A stretch of 64,000 nucleotides of DNA from Gonocerus acuteangulatus. Its lineage: Eukaryota > Arthropoda > Insecta > Hemiptera > Coreidae. The stretch is from NCBI GenBank assembly GCA_946811695.1, contig OX328123.1, positions 16,032,538-16,096,537 of the forward strand, given 5' to 3'. The notes beneath the pieces are model-generated. The model worked only from the letters and a program-made list of their open reading frames with translations, made no database searches and had not been told where the DNA came from. Of this stretch, positions 11,748 through 23,012 are shown piece after piece. A program made the position numbers and the translations under genes. Numbering within the stretch: the first letter of the stretch is position 1; every line of letters begins with the position of its first letter.

Positions 11748-11752
<5 letters not shown>
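11487..11752 (+). mobile_element. 5'-truncated T2 SINE
   Basis: It starts within the tRNA head (GAAGAGCACTGGACTAATATG) and runs through TTTAAATCCCGAGCAAGCAC to GGCCTGTTAGTGGCATGAT. It is flanked on both sides by (TA)n tracts (11438-11477 and 11752-11794). Confidence 0.75.
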
Positions 11753-11794
<42 letters not shown>

Positions 11795-11798
<4 letters not shown>

Positions 11799-12640
11799 GT
11801 GTGTGTGTGTGCGTGGTATGAGATGCCCTTAATGTCAAGAGTATTTGTTTTTTTGAGGAACGGTACTATTCTAAAAAAATCGGGTGTATGTATTTATGTA
11901 CTTTATATTTTAAATTATAGAGTGAACTGTTTATAACAGAAGTTTTTATAATTGTTGCGGTGGTTGTCTTGCTGCAGAATATGCTTTGTATACGTCTCAT
12001 CTGGTGCGGTTCAGACATTTGGTTTGAATACTCTCATAAAGCTTAGTTTTTAAATGACCTAGAAATTATTCTTTGAATGTGTGCAGCATATTCACGTTGA
12101 ATGCAACATTTGAAGGTTTTGGCCTATTTTTTTTTTTTTTTTTTCATTTCTCCAATATGAATTTCATGTTTTTGGAATTTGTTTTTACGTCTAGTGTTCA
12201 TTTTAATATGATTTATTATTTATTTAATTTTATTGTAATTATTCAACTAAATTCTTTTGGAAAACTGTATGTAATTGTTTGATAAAGAAAATATATGCGA
12301 TATGTGGTGCATGGAGCATGTAGTAAATAAACCGCCCACCTCAGAGCTATGGAAAAAATATTTATTTTTGTCATTTTAAATACGAACAAATTTGAAGTAT
12401 ATTATTTCTGATCTAGTATAATAAAATAATACGAATTTAACCATCCCTTATAGTTGCAAGGAATGTTGTAAGTTGCACCTACCAATTGCATGCCTACACT
12501 AAATAAGAGGCTTGGTTTAAAGAAGGATGCGAAAAAATAACAATAAAAAAAAGTAGTTTTGTATAATTTTATAATTGACTTACAATATAACGTAAATATG
12601 CAGTATCACGTTGTTATAATATATTGTAGAATTCGTTTCA
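11795..12640. other. Unassigned AT-rich DNA
   Basis: No gene or recognised element. It contains a T18 run near 12127 and short random frames only. Confidence 0.5.
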
Positions 12641-13335
12641 TAAAGTAATTTTACAAATCGTGTATAAAAATACCTTTTACATTTTATAAATTATGATGAA
12701 AATATAAATATCTTTTACAGATTTTGTTTATAAATACATTTTATAAATTATGACGCAAATAAAAATACCTTTTACAAATTGTGTATGTAAATACATTTTA
12801 TAAATTATTTATTTATTTATTGATTTTAAGAGCTCGCGAACATAGCGACTTGCTCTTTTTTAATGTTGGCGGTAGAATCTAATCTCATCTAATTAAGAAA
12901 TTCAAACATTCGTGGTTTTGTGGAAATTTAGATAGCTCTTGCTTGAAAGTTTAAAAAATTGTTATGCATCAAGTAATTCCTTTTTTTAAAGTTTCAGGAC
13001 TGTGTCCATTACTACACTTCACGTTAAGTCATACATGTCTTAATAAATTCTGTTGTGCTAAATGAAATTGTAAATATTTGAGTCTTTAAGGTGAGTGAGT
13101 ATTGTGTTTAAGTGGGGACTGTTATCTGTCAAAAGTTCGTTCATGTCATGCGGTGGATTTAGTCTGTCTCGTTCTTTGCAATCAGTCAGTATGTGTTTAA
13201 TAGTCAAGTTTGCATTGCATATGGCGATTTATAAATTATGATCTGAAATATAAATACTTTTTACAAATTGTGTCTATAAATACATTTTATAAATTATGAT
13301 GTAAAATATAAATACATTTTAGAAATCGTGATCTA
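12641..13335. repeat. Degenerate tandem repeat split by a retroelement
   Basis: Repeats of TACATTTTATAAATTATGA with AAATACCTTTTAC phrases run from about 12641 to 12808 and resume at 13228-13335. The interruption is the non-LTR fragment 12809-13227. Confidence 0.65.
12809..13227 (-). mobile_element. 5'-truncated non-LTR retrotransposon 3' end (Cys/His-tail family)
   Basis: The minus strand encodes LTIKHILTDCKERDRL and a serine-proline-histidine tail matching the better preserved copy at 21643-22122. It ends in an AATAAATAAATAA-type tail. A 12-bp duplication TTTATAAATTAT flanks it (12797-12808, 13228-13239), showing insertion into the tandem array. Confidence 0.78.
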
Positions 13336-13400
13336 ACGTATCATTTACTTTTAAAAACATCCAAACAAATCGTTTAGTAGACGTAAAAAAATAAAAAAAT

Positions 13401-13799
13401 AAATGGTGAAGGGTATATCTAGACAGAGCAATATGTTCCTTTCTTCCTTGTTTCCCTGTATTAACTGTCAGAAATGATCCCGCAGTTGTGAGGAATAGTT
13501 CTCTATCTTCCCATCGGTAAGCCCATATTGTTATTTTTATATCCAATCAGGTTTTTTTTTTGTGTGTGTTTAACGGCATATCAACAATTTGGCTATTAAC
13601 GCCGGGCTATCTACAGGTTGCCACCCTTTTATAATGCCAACGGCACGTAGTCGGTCACCCATTCAGGTATCGTATTAGTTAGTCATAAGATTAGTTTTAT
13701 TTATTTGATGAGCTTAACAGTGCAGGCGATTTGGTCCATGAAATGTCATGAATACAAAATCAAAATGGTGAAGGGTATATCTAGACAGAGCAATATGTT
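13401..13799. repeat. 37-bp direct repeats bracketing a 325-bp block
   Basis: AAATGGTGAAGGGTATATCT and the following 17 bases occur identically at 13401-13437 and 13763-13799. Between them are a segment also found near 37400 (GTTTCCCTGTATTAACTGTC) and a SINE with the shared tail. Confidence 0.8.
13551..13766 (-). mobile_element. SINE with shared tail and non-5S head
   Basis: On the minus strand the last 110 bp equal the 5S-SINE from ACCTGAATGGGTGACCGACT onward through the common tail. The region before it (ATTCATGACATTTCATGGAC and following) is unlike 5S rRNA. The copy at 16801-17061 has the same head. Confidence 0.75.
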
Positions 13800-14035
13800 T
13801 GAATGTTAAGTTGTTTGAAATTGTTTGAGTATGTTACGTATGTGCTATTTTCGGTTAGTAAGTCGTGTAAGTCATGTGGAACTGCTAGTATGTGTGAACT
13901 ATTAATGTCTCGTTACAACATGCGCATTGAGCTGCCTTTCATCGTTTCAATAGATAAACGTGCGTTAGTAAACTGTCCTGGGCGTATTTGAATGGCGAAA
14001 CCTCAATTGGGAGTAGGGATGGATGTGGAACTGAA

Positions 14036-14039
<4 letters not shown>
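13800..14039 (-). mobile_element. Fragment of the Cys/His-tail non-LTR family
   Basis: AGTCGTGTAAGTCATGTGG and TCTCGTTACAACATGCGCA parallel the terminal coding part of the element at 21643-22122, but the reading frame is broken. Confidence 0.5.
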
Positions 14040-14083
<44 letters not shown>

Positions 14084-14229
14084 TTATTGAAAAAAATATT
14101 AACAGATTAAAATACATATTACTTAAAAATAGTGCACATACAGATCACTACACTATAATTTTGGTGCTATAATGATGGAAAAACAAGATTGTTTATACGG
14201 GATATAAAATAGTTCTGTTTGCCCGTCCA

Positions 14230-14233
<4 letters not shown>

Positions 14234-14292
<59 letters not shown>

Positions 14293-14630
14293 GGGCGAGG
14301 TTAGCTCAGCGGTAGAGCACTGGACTAATAAGCTGGAGGCCTGAGTTCAAATCCCGAGCAAGCACTAAAGATTTTTTCTTCTAGTGTCTTCGTTCACCGG
14401 TTGAATTCGGCCTCCCTGACCGTCCCTAGGCCAACCCAGCCTTTAATTAATTTAATAATGGGTACCTTGGTTGGTGCTAATGACTCTAGTAGTCGAAGCA
14501 GCCAAGGGGAAAATCAGAAGGCCGGAGCATAGTACTGACCACACTATATCCCTAGTGTGCCGTATGGTCATGAATCAGATATCTCTATAGTATCTGCCCC
14601 TCAGGGCCCTCGTGGCCTGTTACGGTACTG

Positions 14631-14691
<61 letters not shown>
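14234..14691 (+). mobile_element. T2 SINE flanked on both sides by (TA)n
   Basis: The SINE body 14288-14636 has a complete head GGGGCGAGGTTAGCTCAGCG, with its anticodon loop mutated to CTAATAA, and a full body. It sits between pure TA tracts 14234-14290 and 14635-14691, so the insertion apparently split or seeded the microsatellite. Confidence 0.85.
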
Positions 14692-14696
<5 letters not shown>

Positions 14697-14705
14697 TTAT
14701 ACATA

Positions 14706-16403
14706 CAGGGTGTCCCGATTTTAAATGGCAAAACTTAAGGGGCGTGTAGGGAACCGAAAAGCTAAGCGAATGTTTTGGAGAAAATCGCAAAACAAGAAAC
14801 GAGACAAGTTTTTATTTTAGTACATACTTATTTAAATTTTCAATAGAAAAAAATTGTCATTGTGAATTGTTTTAAGAAACCAATCACTGAAATTCAATCT
14901 CTTGATGCTGATATAATTATAATTTTCGTGTAAGGTTTCTGCAACGGTAATGCTTTAGACGCGGTGCGAGAGTATGCGCTCCGATTAACAAATGGAAAAG
15001 TGCTTAATCGACGAGTCTTTTAGTTAACTTTTAGTAGTCAACAAGAGACTGGGTAATTCTTAGTTCCCAATGAAGATTGTCGGAGAAGAGTTGAGTCCAA
15101 CGCCAGCATTAGGAATATCGCAACAGGCAATATGACGAACTTAAAAAGGTGATAATTGCCACTCGTACCATCTTCAAATATTGCAGAATATATTAATTCG
15201 AAATTATGCAAAGATATTGAATTTCAGTAATTGATTTCGGTGTCAATCACACTAGAAAGCAACCAGAAATCGAATCATAGATGAAGTGCACCAAATATCA
15301 TACGAACAGTGTTCGCGGAACTCCGCTCATTATATGTAAGAAGTACACCCCGTCAAGTGCTGCACTCTAGCCGCAGCCCCCGGGAACTATTTGCCCTTGG
15401 CATTACGAACTGCACGAAGAAACAAGCATAGAATATAGTCGCCTAGACAAAGTGTGGCAGTGTGGAACATCACTAAGTTCTTCCTTCCTAAGATTTACTC
15501 TCACATTATGGAGGAGTAAATATCCTAGCCACCCAGGCCGAGCAGGAAATTGAGTTGGCCAGCCCACCAGCATAGCAGGGAGTGCTTAAGCACAAACTAT
15601 ACTCAAGACACCTCAAGGTACCTTTCTTAGTTTCATCACTCTAAAGATCCAGCTAACCATCTCATCTCAACCAACCCCAGCAGCTTATCACACTCATCAT
15701 TTCTCCATAATCCAACATTTAAGTAACCCACTAACCACAAATTGTTCCTGAGTTTTGGCCACACCCCCCTCCATAGAATTATACTTTCTGTAATAAATCC
15801 TGAATTTCAATTTAACCTATGTACAAATCTCTGCAGTCCTTCACCATCTGTGGTCCACTCTAAACCATATAAAAAATGGTAGAGAGATCACAATCATAAA
15901 CAAACAGTGTTTACCTGCAATTTATCAAGTCAGTGCTAGATGTGATGATTACGTTTCTGCAAGAGGGCAACATTTAATAACTAAACTAAATAGATGATAA
16001 CGTAAAAAAATGTAAGTAAATGAAATGACCCAGCCTTTTGTTGTCTATTTAAAGTTAACAAAACGACTCGTTGATTAAGCACTTTTCTATTTGTGAAACG
16101 GCGCGCATTCTCTCGCACCGCTTCTAAAGCATTACCGTTATAGAAACCGTACACGAAAACTATATCAACATCAAAAGATTGAATTTTAGTAATTGGTTAC
16201 TTGAAATAATTCGCAATGACAACTTTTTTCCATTGAAAATTTAAATAACTATGTACAAAAATTAAAACTTATCTTGTTTCTTGTTTTGGCGATTTTCTCC
16301 AAAATGAAGCAAAAACCAGCAAATCTCTAAAGGAATTGTTGTCTTAGTTTTTTGGTCCCCTGCACGCACCTCAAGTTTTGCCATTTAAAATCGGAACACC
16401 CAG
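14706..16403. mobile_element. Long-TIR DNA transposon, non-autonomous, TA target
   Basis: Left end CAGGGTGTCCCGATTTTAAA and the inverted right end (TTTAAAATCGGAACACCCAG) are each preceded or followed by TA. The inverted repeats extend about 330 bp on each side with scattered differences. The roughly 1 kb interior has no long ORF and no transposase that I recognise. A Tc1/mariner-like TA target is inferred. Confidence 0.75.
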
Positions 16404-16797
16404 TATCCTATTTATAATTAATTATCATTATAACTATACTTATGCATATTTTTCTCATGAGGTAATGTATTAAAGAAGAGTTATTTTCAGTAATGTTCAA
16501 TTTAACCTCCCCAAATTATTCCTCTTTCAATTTAATGTTTTGATTGAATTAAATCTTGCTATTATTATATCATCTAATTTGCATGATTTAGCTGTAGCCC
16601 ACGGAAGGAGAATGGTTGAGTTAACTCCAGCACCGCCCACTCTTATCAGAATGAGGAGCAGGCAATGTAGTTTCATCTCTGCTTATAATCCCACTCTACA
16701 AACATTATTCGAAACTCATGAATCTTTAATGTAAAGTAGCATTTAGTTAAAATAATTAGTATTTATTCATTAGTTTAGTTAATAAGGTAATCATATT

Positions 16798-16800
<3 letters not shown>

Positions 16801-16859
<59 letters not shown>

Positions 16860-17061
16860 CTATTAATAACGGCAAATCAACAATTTGGCTATTAACGCCG
16901 GGCTATCTACAGGTTGCCACCCTTTTATAATGCCAACGGCACGTAGTCGGTGACCCATTCAGGTATCGTATTAGTTAGTCATAAGATTAGTTTTATTTAT
17001 TTGATGAGCTTAACAGTGCAGGCGATTTGGTCCATGAAATGTCATGAATTAAAAATCAAAA
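16801..17061 (-). mobile_element. SINE with shared tail and non-5S head, second copy
   Basis: A 59-nt T run (the poly(A) tail on the minus strand) precedes the common tail and the same unusual head as 13551-13766. Confidence 0.8.
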
Positions 17062-17065
17062 TTAC

Positions 17066-17980
17066 AACACAATATAATTGTGCTTGTCTAAAATATATAA
17101 TGAAATTATTTTAAAAGAAAATTTAAACAATGGAACCAATTGCACAACAGACAGAAATGGAGAGACAACCTGATAATGATGAGCGATTCTAGAATATCAA
17201 TAGATTCGAATCGAAATGAAAAGGTCGATCCACAAGAAAGATCAAAGAGTTCAGATCGATTCAAAAGATCGATCTACGATATGGATCGATTTCACGATTA
17301 CTTACAATTACCTACGAAATTCGTAATTCATTTCGGTTCGAATCGATTCTCATTGGAGAATCACTCATCACTACAAATCGACCTAAATAAGTCGCTTTCA
17401 ACAATTGATAATATGAAAAATATATCCGCAACCTAAAAGAAGAAAACTTTCAGACTATTTTTCATCAAAAATAATATATGTAATGAAAGTACTTGCTTAT
17501 TTAAATTTTAACTGCCATTATTATTAACTAGGAATTTTATCAAATGAGAATAACATAATAATAATATACAAAAATGGTTGTACAAATTAAGGGAACAGTT
17601 TGAAACCTTATTTTTATTATGTTACCTTTTCCCCTCTAGTTGGAGAAACGGAAGGTGTTGATTCGTTGTATAATGTTATTGTTTTATTAAAAGTCTGTTA
17701 CTGGAAATAGGAAACTGTTCTGTAAATTTCTTCTTCAGTTAAATAAATGAGAACTCTTTAGAAACGAGATTTAGTATTTGAATATTTTAAATGAAAAACA
17801 AAAACAAAAAAAAAACAACACTTTATTTTACGGTATTATTTTTTGGATTTTTGCTAAAGCGATCTGATTCGGAGAATTCGGTGCTTAAATTGAGTAATTT
17901 CCCCTTACAGAAAAGTCAGATTCCTGTAACGGCACCTACGAAGATTCGCTTTGAGAATTCATTTTTCATTTTTACATGTG
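17066..17980. mobile_element. Family C repeat copy 1 (GATCGATT-rich)
   Basis: Arrays of GATCGATT-like motifs at 17210-17300 are followed by a block homologous to 31570-32280 (GATAATATGAAAAATATATC, ATCAAAAATAATAT and others). It lacks the 5S-SINE present in the second copy. No transposase seen. Confidence 0.6.
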
Positions 17981-17982
17981 TT

Positions 17983-18056
17983 TAAATTTTTCACGAAAGA
18001 TTGAGACAAAACTTGATCTATTTCTACTACTAAGCTTTCCAAATGACACTAGGTTA
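17983..18056 (-). mobile_element. Family A 5' fragment
   Basis: TTTTTCACGAAAGATTGAGA and CTAAGCTTTCCAAATGACAC match the inverted 5' part of family A seen at 42560-42640 and 54600-54660. Confidence 0.55.
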
Positions 18057-18216
18057 GGTTAGGTTTGTGGTTTAAGGGCGGAAAACTGCTTGGTCATCTC
18101 CGCCCTTAGAGTATAATTTAATTGAGTATATCTAAAATTGCCAAATAAGGAATAATAATAAATTCTTCTCCTCTGTCTACTATATGGCTGTCAAACGTGG
18201 TCTTTAAACTGTCTCG

Positions 18217-18561
18217 AAAAACTACAAAGTACTCAGAAGGCTATGGAAAGAAGTATAAAAGGAGTTCGAAAGCACCAAAAAAATAAGAAGTTTAACTATT
18301 AGAGGAGAGACGGGTTGCGTAGATATTGTAAAGAAGATCAACTCACAAAAATGGAAATGGGCTGGGCGCCTCATCAGGACAACAGATAATAGATGGACGA
18401 AGATTGTGACACTCTGGAAACCCCTTCATGGAATTAGGAAGAGAGGAAGACCACTCACAAGATGGGAAGACAATATTAAAGAACATGCTGGTCCGTTTTG
18501 GTACAAGATGGGCAAGGATATATCCAAATGGATGGAATTGGGAGAGGCCAAGGTTCAGTGA
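18217..18561 (+). pseudogene. C-terminus of a non-LTR retrotransposon endonuclease-reverse transcriptase
   Basis: KLQSTQKAMERSIKGVRKHQ, a stop and frame change, then 85 codons from 18304 to the TGA at 18559-18561 (SQKWKWAGRLIRTTDNRWTK, KRGRPLTRWEDNI, DISKWMELGEAKVQ). This is the well-known terminal block of insect endonuclease-reverse transcriptases. The rest of the element is absent. Its last 63 bp seed the array that follows. Confidence 0.85.
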
Positions 18562-19697
18562 TGGACCTTTGGTACAAGATGGCCAAGGATATATCCAAAT
18601 GGATGGAATTGGGAGAGGCCAAAGTTCAGTAATGGACCTTTGGTACAAGATAGGCAAGGATATATCCAAATGGATGGAATTGGGAGAGGCCAAGGTTTAG
18701 TGATGGACCTTTGGTACAAGATGGGCAAGGATAGATCCAAATGGATGGAATTGGGAGAGGCCAAGGTTCAGTGATGGACCTTTGGTACAAGATGGGCAAG
18801 GATAGATCCAAATGGATGGAATTGGGAGAGGCCAAGGTTCAGTGATGGACCTTTGGTACAAGATGGGCAAGGATAGATCCAAATGGATGGAATTGGGAGA
18901 GGCCAAGGTTCAGTGATGGACCTTTGGTACAAGATGGGCAAGGATAGATCCAAATGGATGGAATTGGGAGAGGCCAAGGTTCAGTGATGGACCTTTGGTA
19001 CAAGATGGGCAAGGATAGATCCAAATGGATGGAATTGGGAGAGGCCAAGGTTCAGTGATGGACCTTTGGTACAAGATGGGCAAGGATAGATCCAAATGGA
19101 TGGAATTGGGAGAGGCCAAGGTTCAGTGATGGACCTTTGGTACAAGATGGGCAAGGATAGATCCAAATGGATGGAATTGGGAGAGGCCAAGGTTCAGTGA
19201 TGGACCTTTGGTACAAGATGGGCAAGGATAGATCCAAATGGATGGATTTGGGAGAGGCCAAGGTTCAGTGATGGACCTTTGGTACAAGATGGGCAAGGAT
19301 AGATCCAAATGGATGGAATTGGGAGAGGCCAAGGTTCAGTGATGGACCTTTGGTACAAGATGGGCAAGGATAGATCCAAATGGATGGAATTGGGAGAGGC
19401 CAAGGTTCAGTGATGGACCTTTGGTACAAGATGGGCAAGGATAGATCCAAATGGATGGAATTGGGAGAGGCCAAGGTTCAGTGATGGACCTTTGGTACAA
19501 GATGGCCAAGGATAGATCCAAATGGATGGAATTGGGAGAGGCCAAGGTTCAGTGATGGACCTTTGGTACAAGATGGCCAAGGATATATCCAAATGGATGG
19601 AATTGGGAGAGGCCAAGGTTCAGTGATGGACCTTTGGTACAAGATGGCCAAGGATATATCCAAATGGATGGAATTGGGAGAGGCCAAGGTTCAGTGA
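18499..19697 (+). repeat. 71-bp tandem array, 17 units, derived from a retrotransposon 3' end
   Basis: Units begin TGGTACAAGATGGGCAAGG and recur every 71 bp from 18499 to 19635, with the last unit partial. Central units are nearly identical. The first unit is in frame with the upstream retrotransposon ORF. Because 71 is not a multiple of 3, the overlapping 69-aa minus-strand frames are artefacts. Confidence 0.95.
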
Positions 19698-19729
19698 TAA
19701 GATGACGCAGTTCCTGCGAGTCGGAAGTT
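19698..19729 (-). mobile_element. Family A 5' terminus fragment
   Basis: AAGATGACGCAGTTCCTGCG followed by AGTCGGA is the inverted 5' terminus of family A, directly joined to the 71-bp array. Confidence 0.65.
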
Positions 19730-19763
19730 ATTTATTATGTCTAGTTTTTGATTGGCATTTAAA

Positions 19764-19980
19764 TTACAGGAGTGCAGATAGCACAACGCGATGTAACATG
19801 AATTCACTAATCCTACAGTGCTACTCATGAATAAATTACAGGAGTGCAGATAGCACAACGCGATGTAACATGAATTCACTAATCCTACAGTGCTACTCAT
19901 GAATAAATTACAGGAGTGCAGATAGCACAACGCGATGTAACATGAATTCACTAATCCTACAGTGCTACTCATGAATAAAT
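19764..19980. repeat. 72-bp tandem repeat, 3 units
   Basis: Units starting ATTACAGGAGTGCAGATAGC repeat with no visible change three times. The period is divisible by 3, which explains the open minus-strand frame. Confidence 0.92.
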
Positions 19981-20585
19981 GTAAAATTAATTGGCACAAT
20001 ATTATAAAATAATATTATTATTTTGTAATATATAATGTGAAACTATAGTGACATTATCAGACATGGATTTATTAGTTCTGTGAATTCACTCATGAATAAA
20101 TGTAAAATAAATTGGCACAATATTATAAAATAATATTATTATTTTGTAATATATAATGTGAAACTATAGTGACATTATCAGACACGGATTTACTAGTTCT
20201 GTGAATTCACTCATGAATAAATGTAAAATAAATTGGCACAATATTATAAAATAATATTATTATTTTGTAATATATAATGTGAAACTATAGTGACATTATC
20301 AGACACGGATTTTCTAGTTCTGTGAATTCACTCATGAATAAATGTAAAATAAATTGGCACAATATTATAAAATAATATTATTATTTTGTAATATATAATG
20401 TGAAACTATAGTGACATTATCAGACACGGATTTACTAGTTCTGTGAATTCACTCATGAATAAATGTAAAATAAATTGGCACAATATTATAAAATAATATT
20501 ATTATTTTGTAATATATAATGTGAAACTATAGTGACATTATCAGACATGGATTTACTAGTTCTGTGAATTGGAGAGGAGGACAAG
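19981..20585. repeat. 121-bp tandem repeat, 5 units
   Basis: GTAAAATAAATTGGCACAAT recurs at 19981, 20102, 20223, 20344 and 20465 with single-base differences. The unit contains the palindrome TAAAATAATATTATTATTTT and shares ACTCATGAATAAAT with the preceding 72-bp array. Confidence 0.95.
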
Positions 20586-21010
20586 GTGATTAGCAATTTC
20601 CAAATAGCAAACCATTTCTAGGTAGGGATTTAACCAATTGGAGATGATTAGTTCCCATTACCTGATCAAGCACCATCAATATCCATTTTAATGGAGAATA
20701 CACTCCAGTGCACTTTCATTTTCACGTTTCATCGTTTTGAAATACATAGGGGAACAATTATAGTAACTGAATCAGGCATATGAATACATTTTTTTTTTTT
20801 TCACAATTTGTTGGGATTTTAGCACAGATCCCAGGAGTTCAGATGTTTTAATCAATCGTGTCTCAGAATAATAAATATTTATTAATTTATTTTATTTAAG
20901 AGCCTCACAATTAAAACAAAATATTAAATGATCACTTTATTTGAATAATATTTACATATTTATTTTAGTTTCTCACAATTAAGGCAATTTAAATAACGGG
21001 GTCGTCTAAT
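20586..21010. other. Unassigned AT-rich DNA
   Basis: No gene recognised. 20880-20990 contains two TTTATTTA-type retroposon tails with CTCACAATTAA repeats. Confidence 0.45.
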
Positions 21011-22445
21011 ATTCAAAATGTATAGAAAAAAACATGGCCACACCACCGCGCAGTGCGGCCAAACAACTTTAAAGTGTTCCAAAAAAGGCTACAGCCCCCA
21101 AATCTTAACCGATTTCAGTGCATTTTTTTAAAAAATGAAAGCTAATAAAATTGATAACAACTTTGTCTGGCCAGATTTTTGTTTTTTTGTTTCCCCTGTT
21201 TATTAAATTACGTGTAAAAAATTCGCGAACTTTTACAGTTGAACATAAAATAAAATTTTATTTTTCATCTAACTTAATATCTGCACTGATATCGTTAAAA
21301 CTGAACCTTCAAAACCTCATTACACTTGGAAAAAATTCAAACATTTCAACATCTTAAATTTATCTTAATTCAACAAGGAGATTAATTGAAATAATATGAT
21401 TTTTGAATGATTTATTTATTTATATAATTATAGAGTTCCGCAACTTAGGCAAGAAACACTTTAAAAGCAGTCAAGTGAGAAATATGTCTTAGTACCTACC
21501 AATAAAACATGAACACAAATGCAACAAATAAATAAATGAGAAAAAACTAAGGAAATAAATGATAACTGTAACAAAGGAAAGAAAAATATAGAATAAAAAA
21601 CAGAAATAAATATATACATTCAAAGGGATAAAATTTAATTATTTACATTTTGGAGTATAACTTTGTGTGTTTTAGACACCTGAGTAGTGTACTAAAGTGT
21701 GGGCTACCTTCTGTCAGTATGTCGTGTAAGTCATAAGGTGTGGTCAAGTTATTGCGCTGTCTGCAGTTGGTAAGTATATGTTTAACGGTCAGAGTCTCGT
21801 TACAATATCTACAAATTGGTCTGTCCTTTCTGTCTAGTAGGTAGGAATGGGTAAGTAAGGTGTGTCCAATACGAAGCCTGGACAGGATGACTTCGTCCCG
21901 ACGAGAGAAGTATTCATTTGTCCAGGCCTTCGTTGTATTTTTAATTTCCCTCAACTTGGCATCAGTTTTTCGCCACTCACTGTCCCACTCGTACAGTATG
22001 TTAGTTTGTAATGTTTTGTATAAGTCCGATGAAGTCACAGTTTTCAAGTCAAGCGTAGGTCTTTTCGTCGCTAGTTTCGCTTGTAGTTGAATGATTTCAA
22101 AATAGATTTTGATTTTTTCCATGTTTAATCAGGATTTGAATGTTTAATTTTAACGATATCAGTGCTGATATTAAGTTAAATGAAAAAAAAAATATTATTG
22201 TATGTTCATTTGTAAAAGTTCGTGTATTATTTACACGTAATTTAATGAATAAGGGAAACGAAAAAAAAAGTCTGGCCAGACATAGTTGTTATAAATTTTA
22301 TTAGCTTTAATTTTTTTTAAAACAAATGGACTGAAATTGGTTAAGATTTGGAGGCGGTAGCCTTTTGTGAAACACGAAAAGTCGTTTGACCCCAGAACAC
22401 GAAAAGTGGCCCTACTGTGCGCCAGCGGACACTTTTTTGTATGTT
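21011..22445. mobile_element. Inverted-repeat element containing a non-LTR insertion
   Basis: The left arm 21020-21310 and right arm 22140-22440 are inverted copies (for example GTCTGGCCAGATTTTTG against GTCTGGCCAGACATAG, and TAACGATATCAGTGC against GCACTGATATCGTTA). The non-LTR fragment 21411-22137 lies between them. Confidence 0.7.
21411..22137 (-). pseudogene. Non-LTR retrotransposon C-terminal domain, 5' truncated
   Basis: The frame 22122-21643 gives 159 residues: SRRDEVILSRLRIGHTLLTH, then PICRYCNETLTVKHILTNC, then a C-terminus ending LYSKM. The RLRIGHT...C-x2-C...H...C arrangement is the terminal zinc-knuckle-like part of Jockey/I/R1-type ORF2. The 3' end lies toward 21411 with a TAAATAAATAAATCA-type tail. 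Related fragments are at 12809, 13800, 22590, 27871 and 38138. Confidence 0.83.
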
Positions 22446-22589
22446 TTTTTTCTAACTTTTTTTTTCAATTTAGTCATCGCTAAAACTTATTTATGCTATT
22501 ATATATAAATAAATTCACATTATGAAATAATAGAGGAAGTGGACATAATCTCTTGTAAAGGCTGGCTTTAGCTTCTCAATCTGTTGTAT

Positions 22590-22870
22590 TTATATTTCAT
22601 GTAAGTTCGCTTATTTCAATTCAGATTAGATCATAAATGTTTGATTTATTTTAAGATTTGCCCCTATAGTGACTGTCATCTGTAGGTTATTCGTACAAGT
22701 TTTTGTGTGATGTTAGCATTTTGTCTCCAGTCTGTAGGTATGTGATTGTCGCTAAGTGTTGTATTAGAGAAATAACAAGTTGGCCTGTCCTGTTATTTCA
22801 TAAGGTAAGAGTGTGTTAGTCGGGAATGGCCTATCCTTAGTCTGCTCAGATTGACTTTTTCCCGTCTGTT
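22590..22870 (-). pseudogene. Second fragment of the Cys/His-tail non-LTR family
   Basis: The minus strand near 22860-22790 reads LSRLRIGHSRLTHSYLM and then a stop. The rest parallels the copy at 21643 but with frameshifts. It lies just beyond the 3' end of the 23013-27123 cuticle gene. Confidence 0.7.
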
Positions 22871-22940
22871 ACTTCTGCTAAAGAGTAAAAAAAATAGTAA
22901 GAAAAAGAAAAAAAAAAAAAAAAAGGATAATTCAAAAGAG

Positions 22941-22946
22941 TTTATT
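22941..22946 (-). terminator. Polyadenylation signal AATAAA of the 23013-27123 gene
   Basis: AATAAA on the minus strand lies about 70 nt after the stop codon. The homologous position downstream of the other gene (near 8040) reads AATATC, so that gene must use a variant or another signal. Confidence 0.55.
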
Positions 22947-23012
22947 GGTTCTTGGTTTATATATTACAAATATCACAAGCGTCTGTACAGAAATAAGTTA
23001 AAAATTGTTGAC

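Noticed and set aside
18050..18066. Interstitial telomere (TTAGG)n
   Set aside because: Only about three units are present at the edge of a family A fragment, too short to infer telomeric origin.
18343..19687. Series of overlapping 69-aa minus-strand frames with the same sequence
   Set aside because: They are shadows of the 71-bp tandem array. The period is not a multiple of three and the frames carry no domain.
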